Origin: Fibrella rubiginis | Lineage (GTDB): Bacteria > Bacteroidota > Bacteroidia > Cytophagales > Spirosomataceae | Reading direction: 5' to 3' | NCBI RefSeq assembly: GCF_017353185.1 | Contig: NZ_JAFMYV010000008.1 | Location: forward strand, 1-64,000 | Length of the DNA stretch: 64,000 bases | Part shown: positions 7,836 to 17,107 of the stretch, in pieces | How positions within the stretch are numbered: the stretch's first letter is position 1 | Layout of the letters: each line of letters begins with the position of its first letter | Notes under the pieces: generated by a model | The model's input: the letters and a program-made list of their open reading frames with translations, nothing else | The model's database searches: none | What the model was told of the DNA's origin: nothing | Translations under genes and position numbers: made by a program

Positions 7836-9407
7836 TTAGTACCCTGGGTTTTGCTTCAGGTTCGGGTTGCTGTCTATTGCGCGTTGTGGCAATGGGAACA
7901 GCACCGCTGTGTTGGGCGATTTAACCGCACGCTGATCAACCGGGTTCAGGAATGTGCCAAAACGAATCTGGTCATTCCGACGCCAGCCTTCCCAATACAA
8001 CTCACGACCACGTTCGGCCAGCAGAGCAGGTAAATCAACTGTACTCAGAGCGGTAGCTTTGCGGGTAGTACGTAAGTTGTTTACAATAGCCGCAGCTGTT
8101 TGGCCCTGAGAATCCGTACCGCCGCGCAGAATCGCTTCGGCCTTCATCAACAATACGTCAGCGTAACGCAGGAACACGTAGTCGTTGGTTGGATTGTCGC
8201 GCTCGCCCGCTTTGGGGAAGTACTTGATCACCCGAATACCTTTTGGCTCCAGAGCATAAGCAATATTGATGTCAGGCGTAAACACCAGCGGATTGCCCGA
8301 CCGGTCGCGGATAGGCTTGCCGGTATAGGCGTTGGTTTGCTGCCCTACCAGAAAGCCCGCTGTTACATCTTTACCGTTCACACCACCCGGAATGGCTGCA
8401 CTACGCCGGCCATCGGTGGCCTCGAAGCTGTTGTAGAAGTCACTTAGCGTGGTGAAACCGTTCCAACCGTTTACACCCAGCGAGCTTGAGTCCTGGTTGT
8501 AGTGGGTCGTCATGAAATACCGGTTCCGTACGTTACCAGGCTGGCTGGCGGACGTGTTCACAATAGTGAAAATCAACTCCTTCGACCGCGAATCGTTCTC
8601 CCAGTGGAAGTTGTCGAAGTAGTTAGGGGTAAGCGCATATTTACCTGATGCAATTACCTGATTGGCAAAGTAGATCGATGAGTCCATGTCGGCTTTCGCA
8701 AACGTGTAGGGACCCGCCGCATTCGCCACGTCCTGGTTATAGACCGCCCGGTTCAGATACGCTTTAGCCAGCATAGTGGCCGCCGCATTTTTCGTAGCTA
8801 CGTTTGGTGCTGTAGCAGCTGAATTGTTGAACGCATAGCGCAAGTCGCTGATCATCAGATTTGTAGCCTGCTGACGGGTGTATACCTTCGGGTTAGCATC
8901 GGCGGCATCAGTCACCTGACGAAATGGCACCTGACCATATAGATCGACAATGTAGAAGGTATAAAAAGCCCGCAGGAATGAGGCTTCAGCCTTTTGCTGC
9001 GTAGTAGCACTAGCAATAGACAAGGCTTGGGTAGCCCGGAAAGCACCCCGGTTCAGGTCGTCCCAGGTACCGATAACTTGTGGGTGAAACGCATCCCAAT
9101 TGTGCTGGTGCAACTTCCGCCACTGGCCAAAGTCATCCCAGTCAGTACCGCGCGTGGGTCCAAGCATTTCGTCGGATGGGTGTTCTTCCATCGCATACGT
9201 GTTGCCCTGGTTGGTGGCAATATCGTTCAAGCTGGCGTAGGCACCGGCCAGGCTACTGGCCGGGTCGAGAGGTACGCTCGTGGCTGAGGCCTCCGTCGAT
9301 GATAGCTGGCCAAAGACCTTATCATCGAGGTTAGTGCAACCTGCCAAACCGGAAAGCAAGGCTACGCCGAGCAGGCCAATCGTTTGCTGTTTAGTTGAAA
9401 ATATCAT
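7836..9407 (-). CDS. SusD/RagB-family outer-membrane nutrient-binding lipoprotein
   Basis: 523 residues with a lipoprotein signal ending LSGLAGC (cysteine near residue 24). SusD proteins are alpha-helical TPR-containing lids that sit on the SusC barrel and bind the substrate at the cell surface. Family features: the early segment with GRDW-like TRGTDWDDFG and the N-terminal helices, the RYADVLLMKAEAILRGG motif near residue 415, and the ending LFPLPQRAIDSNPNLKQNPGY, which is almost diagnostic of SusD C-termini. Nineteen bases separate it from susC upstream, so the two are co-transcribed. It is paralogous to the SusD at 17108-18604, which shares the same C-terminal pattern. Substrate cannot be read from sequence. 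Confidence 0.95.
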   Translation of the reverse strand: MIFSTKQQTIGLLGVALLSGLAGCTNLDDKVFGQLSSTEASATSVPLDPASSLAGAYASLNDIATNQGNTYAMEEHPSDEMLGPTRGTDWDDFGQWRKLHQHNWDAFHPQVIGTWDDLNRGAFRATQALSIASATTQQKAEASFLRAFYTFYIVDLYGQVPFRQVTDAADANPKVYTRQQATNLMISDLRYAFNNSAATAPNVATKNAAATMLAKAYLNRAVYNQDVANAAGPYTFAKADMDSSIYFANQVIASGKYALTPNYFDNFHWENDSRSKELIFTIVNTSASQPGNVRNRYFMTTHYNQDSSSLGVNGWNGFTTLSDFYNSFEATDGRRSAAIPGGVNGKDVTAGFLVGQQTNAYTGKPIRDRSGNPLVFTPDINIAYALEPKGIRVIKYFPKAGERDNPTNDYVFLRYADVLLMKAEAILRGGTDSQGQTAAAIVNNLRTTRKATALSTVDLPALLAERGRELYWEGWRRNDQIRFGTFLNPVDQRAVKSPNTAVLFPLPQRAIDSNPNLKQNPGY

Positions 9408-9425
9408 GGTTGTTGATTGAAAAAT

Positions 9426-12400
9426 TTAGAAGCCCACGTTCAGACCTATCGTGACGGTGCGGGCAGTGGGGTAAGGCGTGTAATCAATACCCAACGACGG
9501 AATGTTGTTGTAGTATTTCACCGTATTTACATCTGGGTTCAGGCCTGTATAGCCCGTGAAGAGCAACAGGTTTTGCCCAGCTACCGATACGCCCAGGGTC
9601 TTGGCAAAACCACCCTGCGGCAGGTTGAACGAATAGCCAATGCTGGCATTTGTTAACCGAATAAAATCACTCTTTTCCAGGAAGCGGGTTGACACCGCAC
9701 CTGAGTTCAGGCCATTCTCGGGTGAGCTAGCCACATCGGTCAACACGTTACGACCGTTTTTGAGCGCACCCTTCAGGAACAGGGCATTAGCCGTGTTGTT
9801 GTAAATGAACCCACCAAACTGACCGTTGAAAAACAAGCTGGCATTCCAGCGACCAAACGTAAAGTTGTTGGTCAGGCCCAACCGCATCTTCGGCAGTGGA
9901 CTACCATGAATGGTCGAGACGCCATTGTCGGCGTAGGTAGCAAAGCCGTTGCTGTCGAAGCCCGAGAACGTGGGCAACACAAACGAGAAAATTGGATAGC
10001 CATCCTGGATCGTCTGGGCATAAGCACCCGACAACCCTTGTCCGTTGATACCACCTGTTGGCACAACCGTTCCAAAATTCCGTACCGTGTTATTCAGGAA
10101 AGTCATGTTATACAGTACTTCCCAAGTCAGCTTTTGCGACTGCACAGCCTGGTAGTTCAGGTTTAGCTCCACACCAGCGTTGATGATCTGACCTGGCAGG
10201 TTAACCCACTGAAAGTTGACCGGCGCAGGTTGTGCGTAGAACACCTGGAACAACGTGTTCGATACAGACTTGTGGAAGTAATCTATTGAACCACCCAGAC
10301 GACCTTTCAGCAAACTGAAGTCAATACCAGCACCAATCGTTTCATTTTGCTCCCATTTCAGGTTTGGATTGGGGTTGTTCAACTGGGTGGTCGACCCGTT
10401 TGAGTTGTAGTTGAAGATGATCTTCGACGCACCACCCGCAAAATCCTGGTTACCCGTCACACCGTAGTTAAGCCGCAGTTTCAGGTCATCGAATACGTTC
10501 TTGGGCACGAAGCTTTCCTGCGACAAACGCCAGGCTACGGCCAATGATGGGAATGCTCCGTACTTATTGTTAATACCAAATCGCGACGACCCATCAACAC
10601 GCAACGTACCCGTTACCAAGTACTTATCGTTGATGTTGTAGTTTACGCGACCGAAGTACGACTGCAATTCGTTCTGGCTCCGTGATGAACCACCACCAAA
10701 CGACGTCCGGTTGTTGGCATTAGCTGACCCAATGTTGTCAACATAGCTGATCTGGCTCTCGTCGAATGGGAAGTTACCCGCTGCCACGTAGTTGCCTTTG
10801 TTCTGGAAAATCTGGTATGAGAAACCAGCCAGGGCGTCGAGGCTACCGGGACCCAGTTTCTTATTGTAGTTCAGCGTGTATTCAACTAGCCGCGAAGTGC
10901 GGGCCGTGTTTTGAATGTATGCAGCACCACCCAGCCCCGTTGTGTTATCGCGGAAGATGTTTACGTTAGCCAGACCTGGAATAATGGCCAGGTTAAATTG
11001 CCCGTTCAACCGCGAATCGAGCGATGTCTGCCGGTTCGAGTTCGTGTTGTCGATACCAAAGTTTGCCTTTGCCGACAGGCCATCAAGGATTTTCCAGGTT
11101 ACACTGGCGTTGGCCAACGTACGGCTGGTTGTACCACGGTCGTTGTCGTAGGCCAGAATAGCGGCAGGGTTCCGGAAATCACCACCGGGCTGGAAGAACG
11201 AGCCATCAGCGTTGGTAACAGGATACGTTGGGTTAGCCTGGATAGCAGCACCAATGAGGTTACCTTGGAAACCAGCGTTGTCGCCGTTTAGGATATAGCG
11301 GTCGTTCAAACCCGACGTGGTTGCGTTCAGATCGATAATTACTTTGTCATTGAACAGTTCGTGTGAGGCGTTGATCCGACCCGTGATCCGCTGCTGCGAC
11401 GAGTTACGCACAATACCCTGCTGATCCTGATAACCCAGTGACAAGTAATACCGTGTATCCTGCGTACCACCACCGAAGCCAATGTTATAAATCTGCGACA
11501 CACTATTACGCAGAATCTGATCCTGCCAGTTGGTGTTCCCTTTTTGGTTCACCGCACCGCTAATGTCGCCACCGGCAGCCTGCACACCCGACAAAAATGC
11601 CGGAGCATCAAGCACGTTATACCGTTTCAGTGCACCTGAAAAGGCCGTTGAAGCAGAGAATGACAAGCTGTTTGAGCCGGCACGGCCCTTGCGCGTAGTG
11701 ATCAGCACAACTCCATTAGCTCCCCGCGAACCATAAATGGCAGCTGCCGACGCATCTTTCAATACCGAGATGTTTTCAATGTCAGCCGGGTTCAGGAAAG
11801 CAAGTGGGTTACGGGCAGCCGATGAACCACCACCAAAGTCAGGCGTACCACCCGCGCCGTTGTTAGGGTCACCATTGCTGGGTGTACCATTGTCGAGCGG
11901 CACACCATCTACCACAAACAGAGGGTTGTTCCCCCCCCGAAGTGACGACGTACCCCGAATCTGGATGTTGATAGGTGCACCTGGCTCACCACTCGAAGGC
12001 GTAATTTGCACCCCGGCTACACGGCCCTGCAAGAGTTGCTCTGGCGACGAAATAACGCCTTTGTTGAAATCTTTCGCACCAATCGATTCCACCGAACCCG
12101 TTACGTCTTTCTGCCGCTGACTACCATAACCCACCACGACTACTTCGCTCAGGGTTTTGTTATCTTCGGCCAACGCTACGTCGATAGTTTGGCGGTTGCC
12201 TACAGCCACTTCCTGCGTTGTATAGCCAATAGAGCTAAATACTAACGTAGCCCCTGAGCCAACGTTAGTCAGTCTATATTTCCCATCGACATCAGTAGTT
12301 GTACCACGGGTTTCACCTTTAACCTGTACGGTTACGCCAGGTAAACCAATGCTACCAGCGCCATCTGTTACTTTTCCCGTTACAGCGGCCTCCTGCGCGA

Positions 12401-12527
12401 AAGCCGCCGAAGTGCTGACCATAAACAATAGCGTGACCGCTATCCATAGGTTCGTTAGCCGGGTCATAAGCCCTTGTGGGGGACTATAAGCCGTTAGACC
12501 TACCGTTGAGTAGGATTTGTTCTTCAT
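9426..12527 (-). CDS. SusC/RagA-family TonB-linked outer-membrane transporter
   Basis: 1,033 residues. A signal peptide ends at about residue 45 (AAFAQEA). Next comes a carboxypeptidase-regulatory-like beta domain (about 48-125: VTGKVTDGAG, LPGVTVQVKG, GKYRL), then a TonB-box-like stretch (LSEVVVVGYG), a plug domain (LLQGRVAGVQI, IQIRGTSSLRG, NPLFVVDGVPL, VLKDASAAAIYGSRGANGVVLITT) and a 22-strand-type barrel to the C-terminal aromatic end (TIGLNVGF). It imports a bulky substrate using energy from TonB, with the SusD at 7836-9407 as its lid. A promoter with TTG-21-TAATTTG lies upstream (12705-12735), giving a leader of about 170 bases. It heads the second susC-susD-ASPIC-ASPIC unit and is paralogous to 18625-21657. 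Confidence 0.96.
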   Translation of the reverse strand: MKNKSYSTVGLTAYSPPQGLMTRLTNLWIAVTLLFMVSTSAAFAQEAAVTGKVTDGAGSIGLPGVTVQVKGETRGTTTDVDGKYRLTNVGSGATLVFSSIGYTTQEVAVGNRQTIDVALAEDNKTLSEVVVVGYGSQRQKDVTGSVESIGAKDFNKGVISSPEQLLQGRVAGVQITPSSGEPGAPINIQIRGTSSLRGGNNPLFVVDGVPLDNGTPSNGDPNNGAGGTPDFGGGSSAARNPLAFLNPADIENISVLKDASAAAIYGSRGANGVVLITTRKGRAGSNSLSFSASTAFSGALKRYNVLDAPAFLSGVQAAGGDISGAVNQKGNTNWQDQILRNSVSQIYNIGFGGGTQDTRYYLSLGYQDQQGIVRNSSQQRITGRINASHELFNDKVIIDLNATTSGLNDRYILNGDNAGFQGNLIGAAIQANPTYPVTNADGSFFQPGGDFRNPAAILAYDNDRGTTSRTLANASVTWKILDGLSAKANFGIDNTNSNRQTSLDSRLNGQFNLAIIPGLANVNIFRDNTTGLGGAAYIQNTARTSRLVEYTLNYNKKLGPGSLDALAGFSYQIFQNKGNYVAAGNFPFDESQISYVDNIGSANANNRTSFGGGSSRSQNELQSYFGRVNYNINDKYLVTGTLRVDGSSRFGINNKYGAFPSLAVAWRLSQESFVPKNVFDDLKLRLNYGVTGNQDFAGGASKIIFNYNSNGSTTQLNNPNPNLKWEQNETIGAGIDFSLLKGRLGGSIDYFHKSVSNTLFQVFYAQPAPVNFQWVNLPGQIINAGVELNLNYQAVQSQKLTWEVLYNMTFLNNTVRNFGTVVPTGGINGQGLSGAYAQTIQDGYPIFSFVLPTFSGFDSNGFATYADNGVSTIHGSPLPKMRLGLTNNFTFGRWNASLFFNGQFGGFIYNNTANALFLKGALKNGRNVLTDVASSPENGLNSGAVSTRFLEKSDFIRLTNASIGYSFNLPQGGFAKTLGVSVAGQNLLLFTGYTGLNPDVNTVKYYNNIPSLGIDYTPYPTARTVTIGLNVGF

Positions 12528-12704
12528 AAAATGTTGACTTAATGAAACTGGTTAATAAATGACCAATCACCACTTTGTCTACAGGTTATCAATACAAATC
12601 AATCCCAAAGCGCGCACTCTGATACTGAACACATTACATTCCATAGCGTTGAGAATTGACTCATTCTGATTTGTAGTTGGACAAAGCAGCTTTAGTCGAT
12701 AGGG

Positions 12705-12735
12705 CAAATTACAAGATAAGAATCGAAAAATTCAA
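12705..12735 (-). promoter_or_regulatory. Bacteroidota-type promoter of susC (9426-12527)
   Basis: On the minus strand a TTG (12733-12735) is followed after exactly 21 bases by TAATTTG (12705-12711), a one-base-shorter form of the Bacteroidota -7 box TAnnTTTG with its -33 TTG. The other susC has the same boxes, the same 21-base spacing and the same flanking sequence cttgtaatttgcc. Start of transcription is expected near 12699. Confidence 0.65.
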
Positions 12736-12873
12736 CTTTTGTTACATGTCTACGAGTATATAATTTGGCGATTTGGGGTAAAATAGTACTACTGTAGGTA
12801 AATATAGCATAGTGAAGAAGGGCCTATACCATTCGTATAGACCCTTATCTCAAGGTTTTTCTGATTTGATAAA

Positions 12874-12901
12874 TAGGGCTCTAACCAGCCGGAAGGCCCT
12901 A
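12874..12901 (-). terminator. Weak hairpin downstream of the ASPIC gene
   Basis: Six-base arms (tagggc and gcccta) around a GC-rich loop, followed on the minus strand by a short A/T-rich run. It is the only candidate terminator after 12925-16386 together with the imperfect hairpin at about 12817-12846. Support is limited. Confidence 0.3.
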
Positions 12902-12924
12902 ATTGGCTGTGTTCGCCCTGTTTT

Positions 12925-15900
12925 TTAATTGGTTTTAAATAGGGTTGGGGGCGCATTGTTAATCAGGTTGAGGAAGTAGGGCTGCCTATTGATTGTAATA
13001 GGAGCAATCTGCTTTACCTCACCATTGGTTAGATAGCCGCTCTCTTTGCTGGCCATCACCCGGAAAATCCCCCCCTTTTGCCCCAGCAACACCAGCCCCT
13101 GACAGGCATCAATCATACCGAGCTGAGGCGTGAAATGTGTGAAATTGCCTCCTAACAGCACATCGGTTTGGCCGTCGTGGTTTAGGTCCTGACAGGCAAT
13201 GGCATTTACACACGTCATTTGCACAGCAGCGGGCAAATCGCGCACAGTGAAATGTGGGGCACTGCCCTTGGGGCTATCATTGATGGCCACGATAGATCGC
13301 CGGTAGGTGACAGCTTTGTTTTGGCCCGCGTTGAGCACATCGGGCGAGAACAGATCCTGCAACGTCTTGGTAGCGTAATCGCTGTGCTTCAGGATTTTGG
13401 TTTTCAGAAAAGGGAACTGGTCAGCCATTTCGCGCTTGAGGAACACTGGTATATCGCGCCCATCGATGGTTTTGGTCATAATCTTATCAAGAATGCCGTT
13501 TTTGTCGAAGTCGTTTACCCACAGTTTCAGCGGATGTTCAGCGTCGAAGCTGAGTGAGAAGTTTTCGCCTATATTCCCGATAATCAGGTCTTTATCGCCA
13601 TCACCGTCTACATCGGCGGGGGCCACGCTACCCCAAAAACCAGTCAGTTCAGCCAGACCTGTGTTCGTGTGTCTCGTGAATTGACCATTGGCATAACTAA
13701 ACACCTGCGGTCCCATCCAGTCGCCCACCACTACCAGTTCGGCGCGACCATCGCCAGTCAGGTCGGTCCAGACAGCATCGCGTACCATGCCCAGCGTAAC
13801 CAGGTCGGGGGCTACACGGCGGGTCACGTTCGTAAATTCGCCTGCGCCGTTGTTCTGGTAAATAAAGCTCTGTGGGCTAACGCCATATTCGCGGGGGTAA
13901 CTACGGCTACCCACAAACAGGTCCAGATCGCCGTCGCCGTCATAATCATACGGGATGCCCACAGCTGTGTTCATGCCTCCCATGGGCAAGGCGCGGCTGT
14001 TGAAAGCGAATTGCCCTTTTCCATCATTCAGGTAAAGCCGGTCCATCAACTCGCGGGAGCCAGCGGGCACTTCATTACCGCCGCTCCCCACATACAAATC
14101 CAGATCACCGTCATGGTCAGCATCGAAAAATTGGGCGGCGGTATCTTCAAATCCGTTCAGTTCAGCAAATATGGGCTGATTCGATTTCGTGAAACCCGTT
14201 GCTGTCTGTAAGTACAGCTGCCCGCCCTGACCCTTGGCACCGCCTATGTAAATGTCCTGCCGCCCGTCGCCGTTCACGTCGCCAACCGCTGCTTTTGGCC
14301 CCTCCGACGAGAGTTTCATCGGGATGTTTCGTTCGCCGAAGAAATCCTCGTACTTATCTTCCACATGAGCGTCAAACGGTTCCGAAACCGATGTTAACAG
14401 CACCGGTTGGGCTTTTTTGGGCAGTGCAGACAGAGGTGCCGCGGTGTTTGCGTCTGAGTGGGCAAGGGTCAGCGTCGTACCGATCTTGGGCGTTTTCACC
14501 ACCGTCATCCGATCATCAAACCAGGTCACGCGCACCGAATCAATCTGCTTCAATGCGCCCAGGCCAATAGTCTGCACATATTCGGTACTCGACTGAAACC
14601 CGCGCGACGGAGCCAGATACCGACTCATGTTCTGCCCCCCGGCGAAGACCTCTATTTTAGAACCAATGGCGTAGGTATTGTGTCCGTCTCCCTGGAGCTT
14701 CACCTTCAAGAAACCATTGCCACCCGCCTTTTTCTCGGCATGGTTCTGATAGATAAAGCAGGGCTGATTCACATTGTTGACCACCAGATCCAGATCCCCA
14801 TCATTGTCCAGATCGGCATAGGCTGCTCCATTCGAAAACGATGGATCGGCCAGGCCCATCGCCTCGGCATTTTCGGCAAAGTGCAGGTTCTTCTGGTTTT
14901 GAAAAAAGCAGTTCGGAATAGGCCGCGACGGCATGTTCTTTACAATCTCATCGAATTGCTTTTTCTCGCCCGACAGCACCATTTTCTGCGCTAACTCATT
15001 GGCAAAGAAGTCAATAAAGTCCTGGTCAATAACATCATTATAGATGCCGTTGCAAACAAAAATATCGTTGTAGCCGTCATTGTCAGCATCAAATAGCAGG
15101 GCACCCCAACTCCAGTCGCTGGCCGCCACGTTGGCATAGTTGGCAATCTCACTGAACGTACCGTTCTGGTTGTTCAGCTGCAGGCAATTTTGCTGAAGCT
15201 GGTTGTAAAAGCCCTTGTCGCGTTTCAGATTGGCTACATAGTGATTTTCAAACGAGGTTGTGGTCTTTAACCGTTTCTCGTCGCGGGGCAGCATTTCGGT
15301 GGTAAAAATTTCAGCGTACCCGTCATTGTTAATATCGGCCATATCGGCACCCATCGAGGCAATACTCAGGTGTTTCATGCGCTGCTCGATCTCTTCTTTA
15401 AACGTGCCGTTGTGCTGGTTGATGTAGAGATAATCTTTCTCGAAAAAATCGTTCGATACATATATATCGGGCCAGTTATCGCCGTTCACATCGCCGATAG
15501 TCACACCCAGGCCAAAACCAATGAGGCTGTTATAAATATTGGCATCTTTAGTCACGTCAACAAACAGTGGCTCTGCAGGGGCTACGCGCGGGTCGGTTGA
15601 CGCAACGTTTGATGCTTGCTTTTTAGATTTTAGCTCCAGGCTCCGTTCTACGCTCATGTTCCGCATGAGCTTGTCGCCACCTCCTTTCAGGAAATCTTTC
15701 ACCGGCCAGTCTTTAGCAGGCAGTGTTCGGTTGTTCTCGAAATTGAGTGTGTTAACCGGTATAAAGCTGTTATTCAAAATATAACAGTCCAGGTCACCAT
15801 CTTTATCGTAGTCGAGAAAAGCAGCGTGAGTGGTGTAGCCGTCCTCATCCAGTCCATACGCTTTTGCCTGCTCTTTGAAAACGGGTACGCCATCGGGGCC

Positions 15901-16386
15901 ATTGCCCTGGTTAATGTACAGGTCTTTTTGCTGCCCTATGCCCTTCTGGTAACCCGCATTGCAAACAAATATATCGAGCAGTTTATCATTGTTGATGTCA
16001 ACCATCACCACGCCCGTACCCCATTTTCCTTTGCCATTTACGCCCGCTTTTTCAGTGATATCGTCGAAATGCCAGGGCTCGCCACTACGCTTACTCTTGT
16101 TCAGGTATAGCTTATTCGACCCCATGTTGGAGGTAAAATAAATGTCGGCAAAGCCATCGTTGTTGATATCGCCTATGGCTACACCGCCGCCATTATAGAA
16201 GTTGCGGTAGTTGAAAATATTGAAGTCGGCCCGGTTCTCTACTTTGTTCTGAAAGGTGACTCCAATGGCTTCATTATCCATCTTCTCAAACAGCGTGTCC
16301 GTTTTTTTGGTCGAACAAGCAGAGGCAAAGAGCAACAAAAAGGGCAACAGCCGTACAGGAAAGGGCATAAAAGCAAACTGATTCAT
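12925..16386 (-). CDS. ASPIC/UnbV and FG-GAP/VCBS-repeat lipoprotein of the first cassette
   Basis: 1,153 residues, with a hydrophobic leader and lipobox (FASAC, cysteine near residue 24). Repeated FG-GAP/VCBS calcium-loop motifs (DINNDGFAD, DYDKDGDLD, DVNGDNWPD, DLDNDGDLD, DYDGDGDLD, DVDGDGDKD) run the full length and are interrupted at about residues 560-640 by an ASPIC/UnbV domain (AIGSKIEV, APSRGFQSS, IGLG, WFDDR). It closes the unit susC, susD, small lipoprotein, ASPIC, with only 36 bases to the small lipoprotein gene. It is colinear with the two other ASPIC proteins over nearly all its length, so the set arose by duplication. Probably a cell-surface partner of SusCD in capture of an unknown ligand. 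Confidence 0.87.
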   Translation of the reverse strand: MNQFAFMPFPVRLLPFLLLFASACSTKKTDTLFEKMDNEAIGVTFQNKVENRADFNIFNYRNFYNGGGVAIGDINNDGFADIYFTSNMGSNKLYLNKSKRSGEPWHFDDITEKAGVNGKGKWGTGVVMVDINNDKLLDIFVCNAGYQKGIGQQKDLYINQGNGPDGVPVFKEQAKAYGLDEDGYTTHAAFLDYDKDGDLDCYILNNSFIPVNTLNFENNRTLPAKDWPVKDFLKGGGDKLMRNMSVERSLELKSKKQASNVASTDPRVAPAEPLFVDVTKDANIYNSLIGFGLGVTIGDVNGDNWPDIYVSNDFFEKDYLYINQHNGTFKEEIEQRMKHLSIASMGADMADINNDGYAEIFTTEMLPRDEKRLKTTTSFENHYVANLKRDKGFYNQLQQNCLQLNNQNGTFSEIANYANVAASDWSWGALLFDADNDGYNDIFVCNGIYNDVIDQDFIDFFANELAQKMVLSGEKKQFDEIVKNMPSRPIPNCFFQNQKNLHFAENAEAMGLADPSFSNGAAYADLDNDGDLDLVVNNVNQPCFIYQNHAEKKAGGNGFLKVKLQGDGHNTYAIGSKIEVFAGGQNMSRYLAPSRGFQSSTEYVQTIGLGALKQIDSVRVTWFDDRMTVVKTPKIGTTLTLAHSDANTAAPLSALPKKAQPVLLTSVSEPFDAHVEDKYEDFFGERNIPMKLSSEGPKAAVGDVNGDGRQDIYIGGAKGQGGQLYLQTATGFTKSNQPIFAELNGFEDTAAQFFDADHDGDLDLYVGSGGNEVPAGSRELMDRLYLNDGKGQFAFNSRALPMGGMNTAVGIPYDYDGDGDLDLFVGSRSYPREYGVSPQSFIYQNNGAGEFTNVTRRVAPDLVTLGMVRDAVWTDLTGDGRAELVVVGDWMGPQVFSYANGQFTRHTNTGLAELTGFWGSVAPADVDGDGDKDLIIGNIGENFSLSFDAEHPLKLWVNDFDKNGILDKIMTKTIDGRDIPVFLKREMADQFPFLKTKILKHSDYATKTLQDLFSPDVLNAGQNKAVTYRRSIVAINDSPKGSAPHFTVRDLPAAVQMTCVNAIACQDLNHDGQTDVLLGGNFTHFTPQLGMIDACQGLVLLGQKGGIFRVMASKESGYLTNGEVKQIAPITINRQPYFLNLINNAPPTLFKTN

Positions 16387-16422
16387 AGGTTAGTTACAGA
16401 TGGCACTTCAGGCAGGTTAATA

Positions 16423-16977
16423 TCAGTATAGCAACGATTTTTCCGCCCCACCCTGCATAATGAGTTGTGGGCGTTTATAAACCAGCAGGCCATCAAGCCG
16501 TTTCCAGGTCTGAGCATCACGCAGGGTATTGAAGTTACCCACCTTACCCGACAACCGGACCACTATTTTCTGCTCCGATAAGGACTCTACAGTTACCTCG
16601 CCCGCCGACATCAAAAACCCGTCGCCAGTACGTAATCTACGGTCACGTATACGGCCAATCATAACGCTACCCGCTACCTGGTTGTCGACCTGAATAGTGC
16701 GCTTAACAGGCCGTTTGGCAAACAGGTCTTCGCTACTCAGCGTCAAAATGACGTTACTCTCAAACTGATCGAACAGATTCATCCGAAGAGCCGTAGGGGC
16801 AATGGTCACTTCCCCTTTAAACCGGCTATCATCAGCATAAAAGGCGGCTCCATTCATGGTGACAATGAACTTGGCTTCCCCGTTCTTCAGCGAATCATAG
16901 ATCGTACTGGGATCGGGTTGTGTAGTACAGGCGCTAAGAAGTGGGGAAATCAGGAGTAGAATAAGTATAAAACGCAT
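16423..16977 (-). CDS. Small lipoprotein of unknown function in the SusCD-ASPIC cassette
   Basis: 184 residues. The first 17 form a lipoprotein signal (LLISPLLSAC), so it should be anchored in a membrane. The rest is rich in short beta-strand patterns with no motif I recognise (AKFIVTMNGAAFYADDSRFKGEVTI, GKVGNF). It lies between susD (behind a terminator-like hairpin at 17056-17083) and the ASPIC gene, which starts 36 bases later, so it is probably expressed with the ASPIC protein. The second cassette has no counterpart. It could be a small ligand-binding or assembly partner; this is a guess from context. Confidence 0.75.
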   Translation of the reverse strand: MRFILILLLISPLLSACTTQPDPSTIYDSLKNGEAKFIVTMNGAAFYADDSRFKGEVTIAPTALRMNLFDQFESNVILTLSSEDLFAKRPVKRTIQVDNQVAGSVMIGRIRDRRLRTGDGFLMSAGEVTVESLSEQKIVVRLSGKVGNFNTLRDAQTWKRLDGLLVYKRPQLIMQGGAEKSLLY

Positions 16978-17055
16978 GACAGGTGGGCATTGGCGTCAAA
17001 CCAACTATATAAGGTATCGGGAGTGGTATAGGTTTCTGGGGGCACCTTAAAAAGC

Positions 17056-17083
17056 AAAAAGGCCCGCTCCGGCGGGCCTTTTT
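17056..17083 (-). terminator. Rho-independent terminator or attenuator after susD
   Basis: A-rich run, then ggcccgc/gcgggcc arms around a tccg tetraloop, then a T run (aaaaaggcccgc...gcgggccttttt). It is symmetrical and so could act on either strand. It sits 24 bases beyond the susD stop and would reduce transcription of the lipoprotein and ASPIC genes relative to susCD. Confidence 0.85.
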
Positions 17084-17107
17084 GGTAAACAGTAACGTCA
17101 CTCCGTC

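Larger units (their letters stand above)
12528..12924. other. 397-base intergenic region: leader and promoter of susC, 3' flank of the ASPIC gene
   Basis: From the susC side it holds a leader of about 170 bases and then the promoter at 12705-12735. The far end holds two weak hairpins behind the ASPIC gene: arms around 12817-12846 (aaggg-ctatac pairs with one mismatch) and 12874-12901 (tagggc/gcccta). No open frame or RNA gene is evident. Confidence 0.6.
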
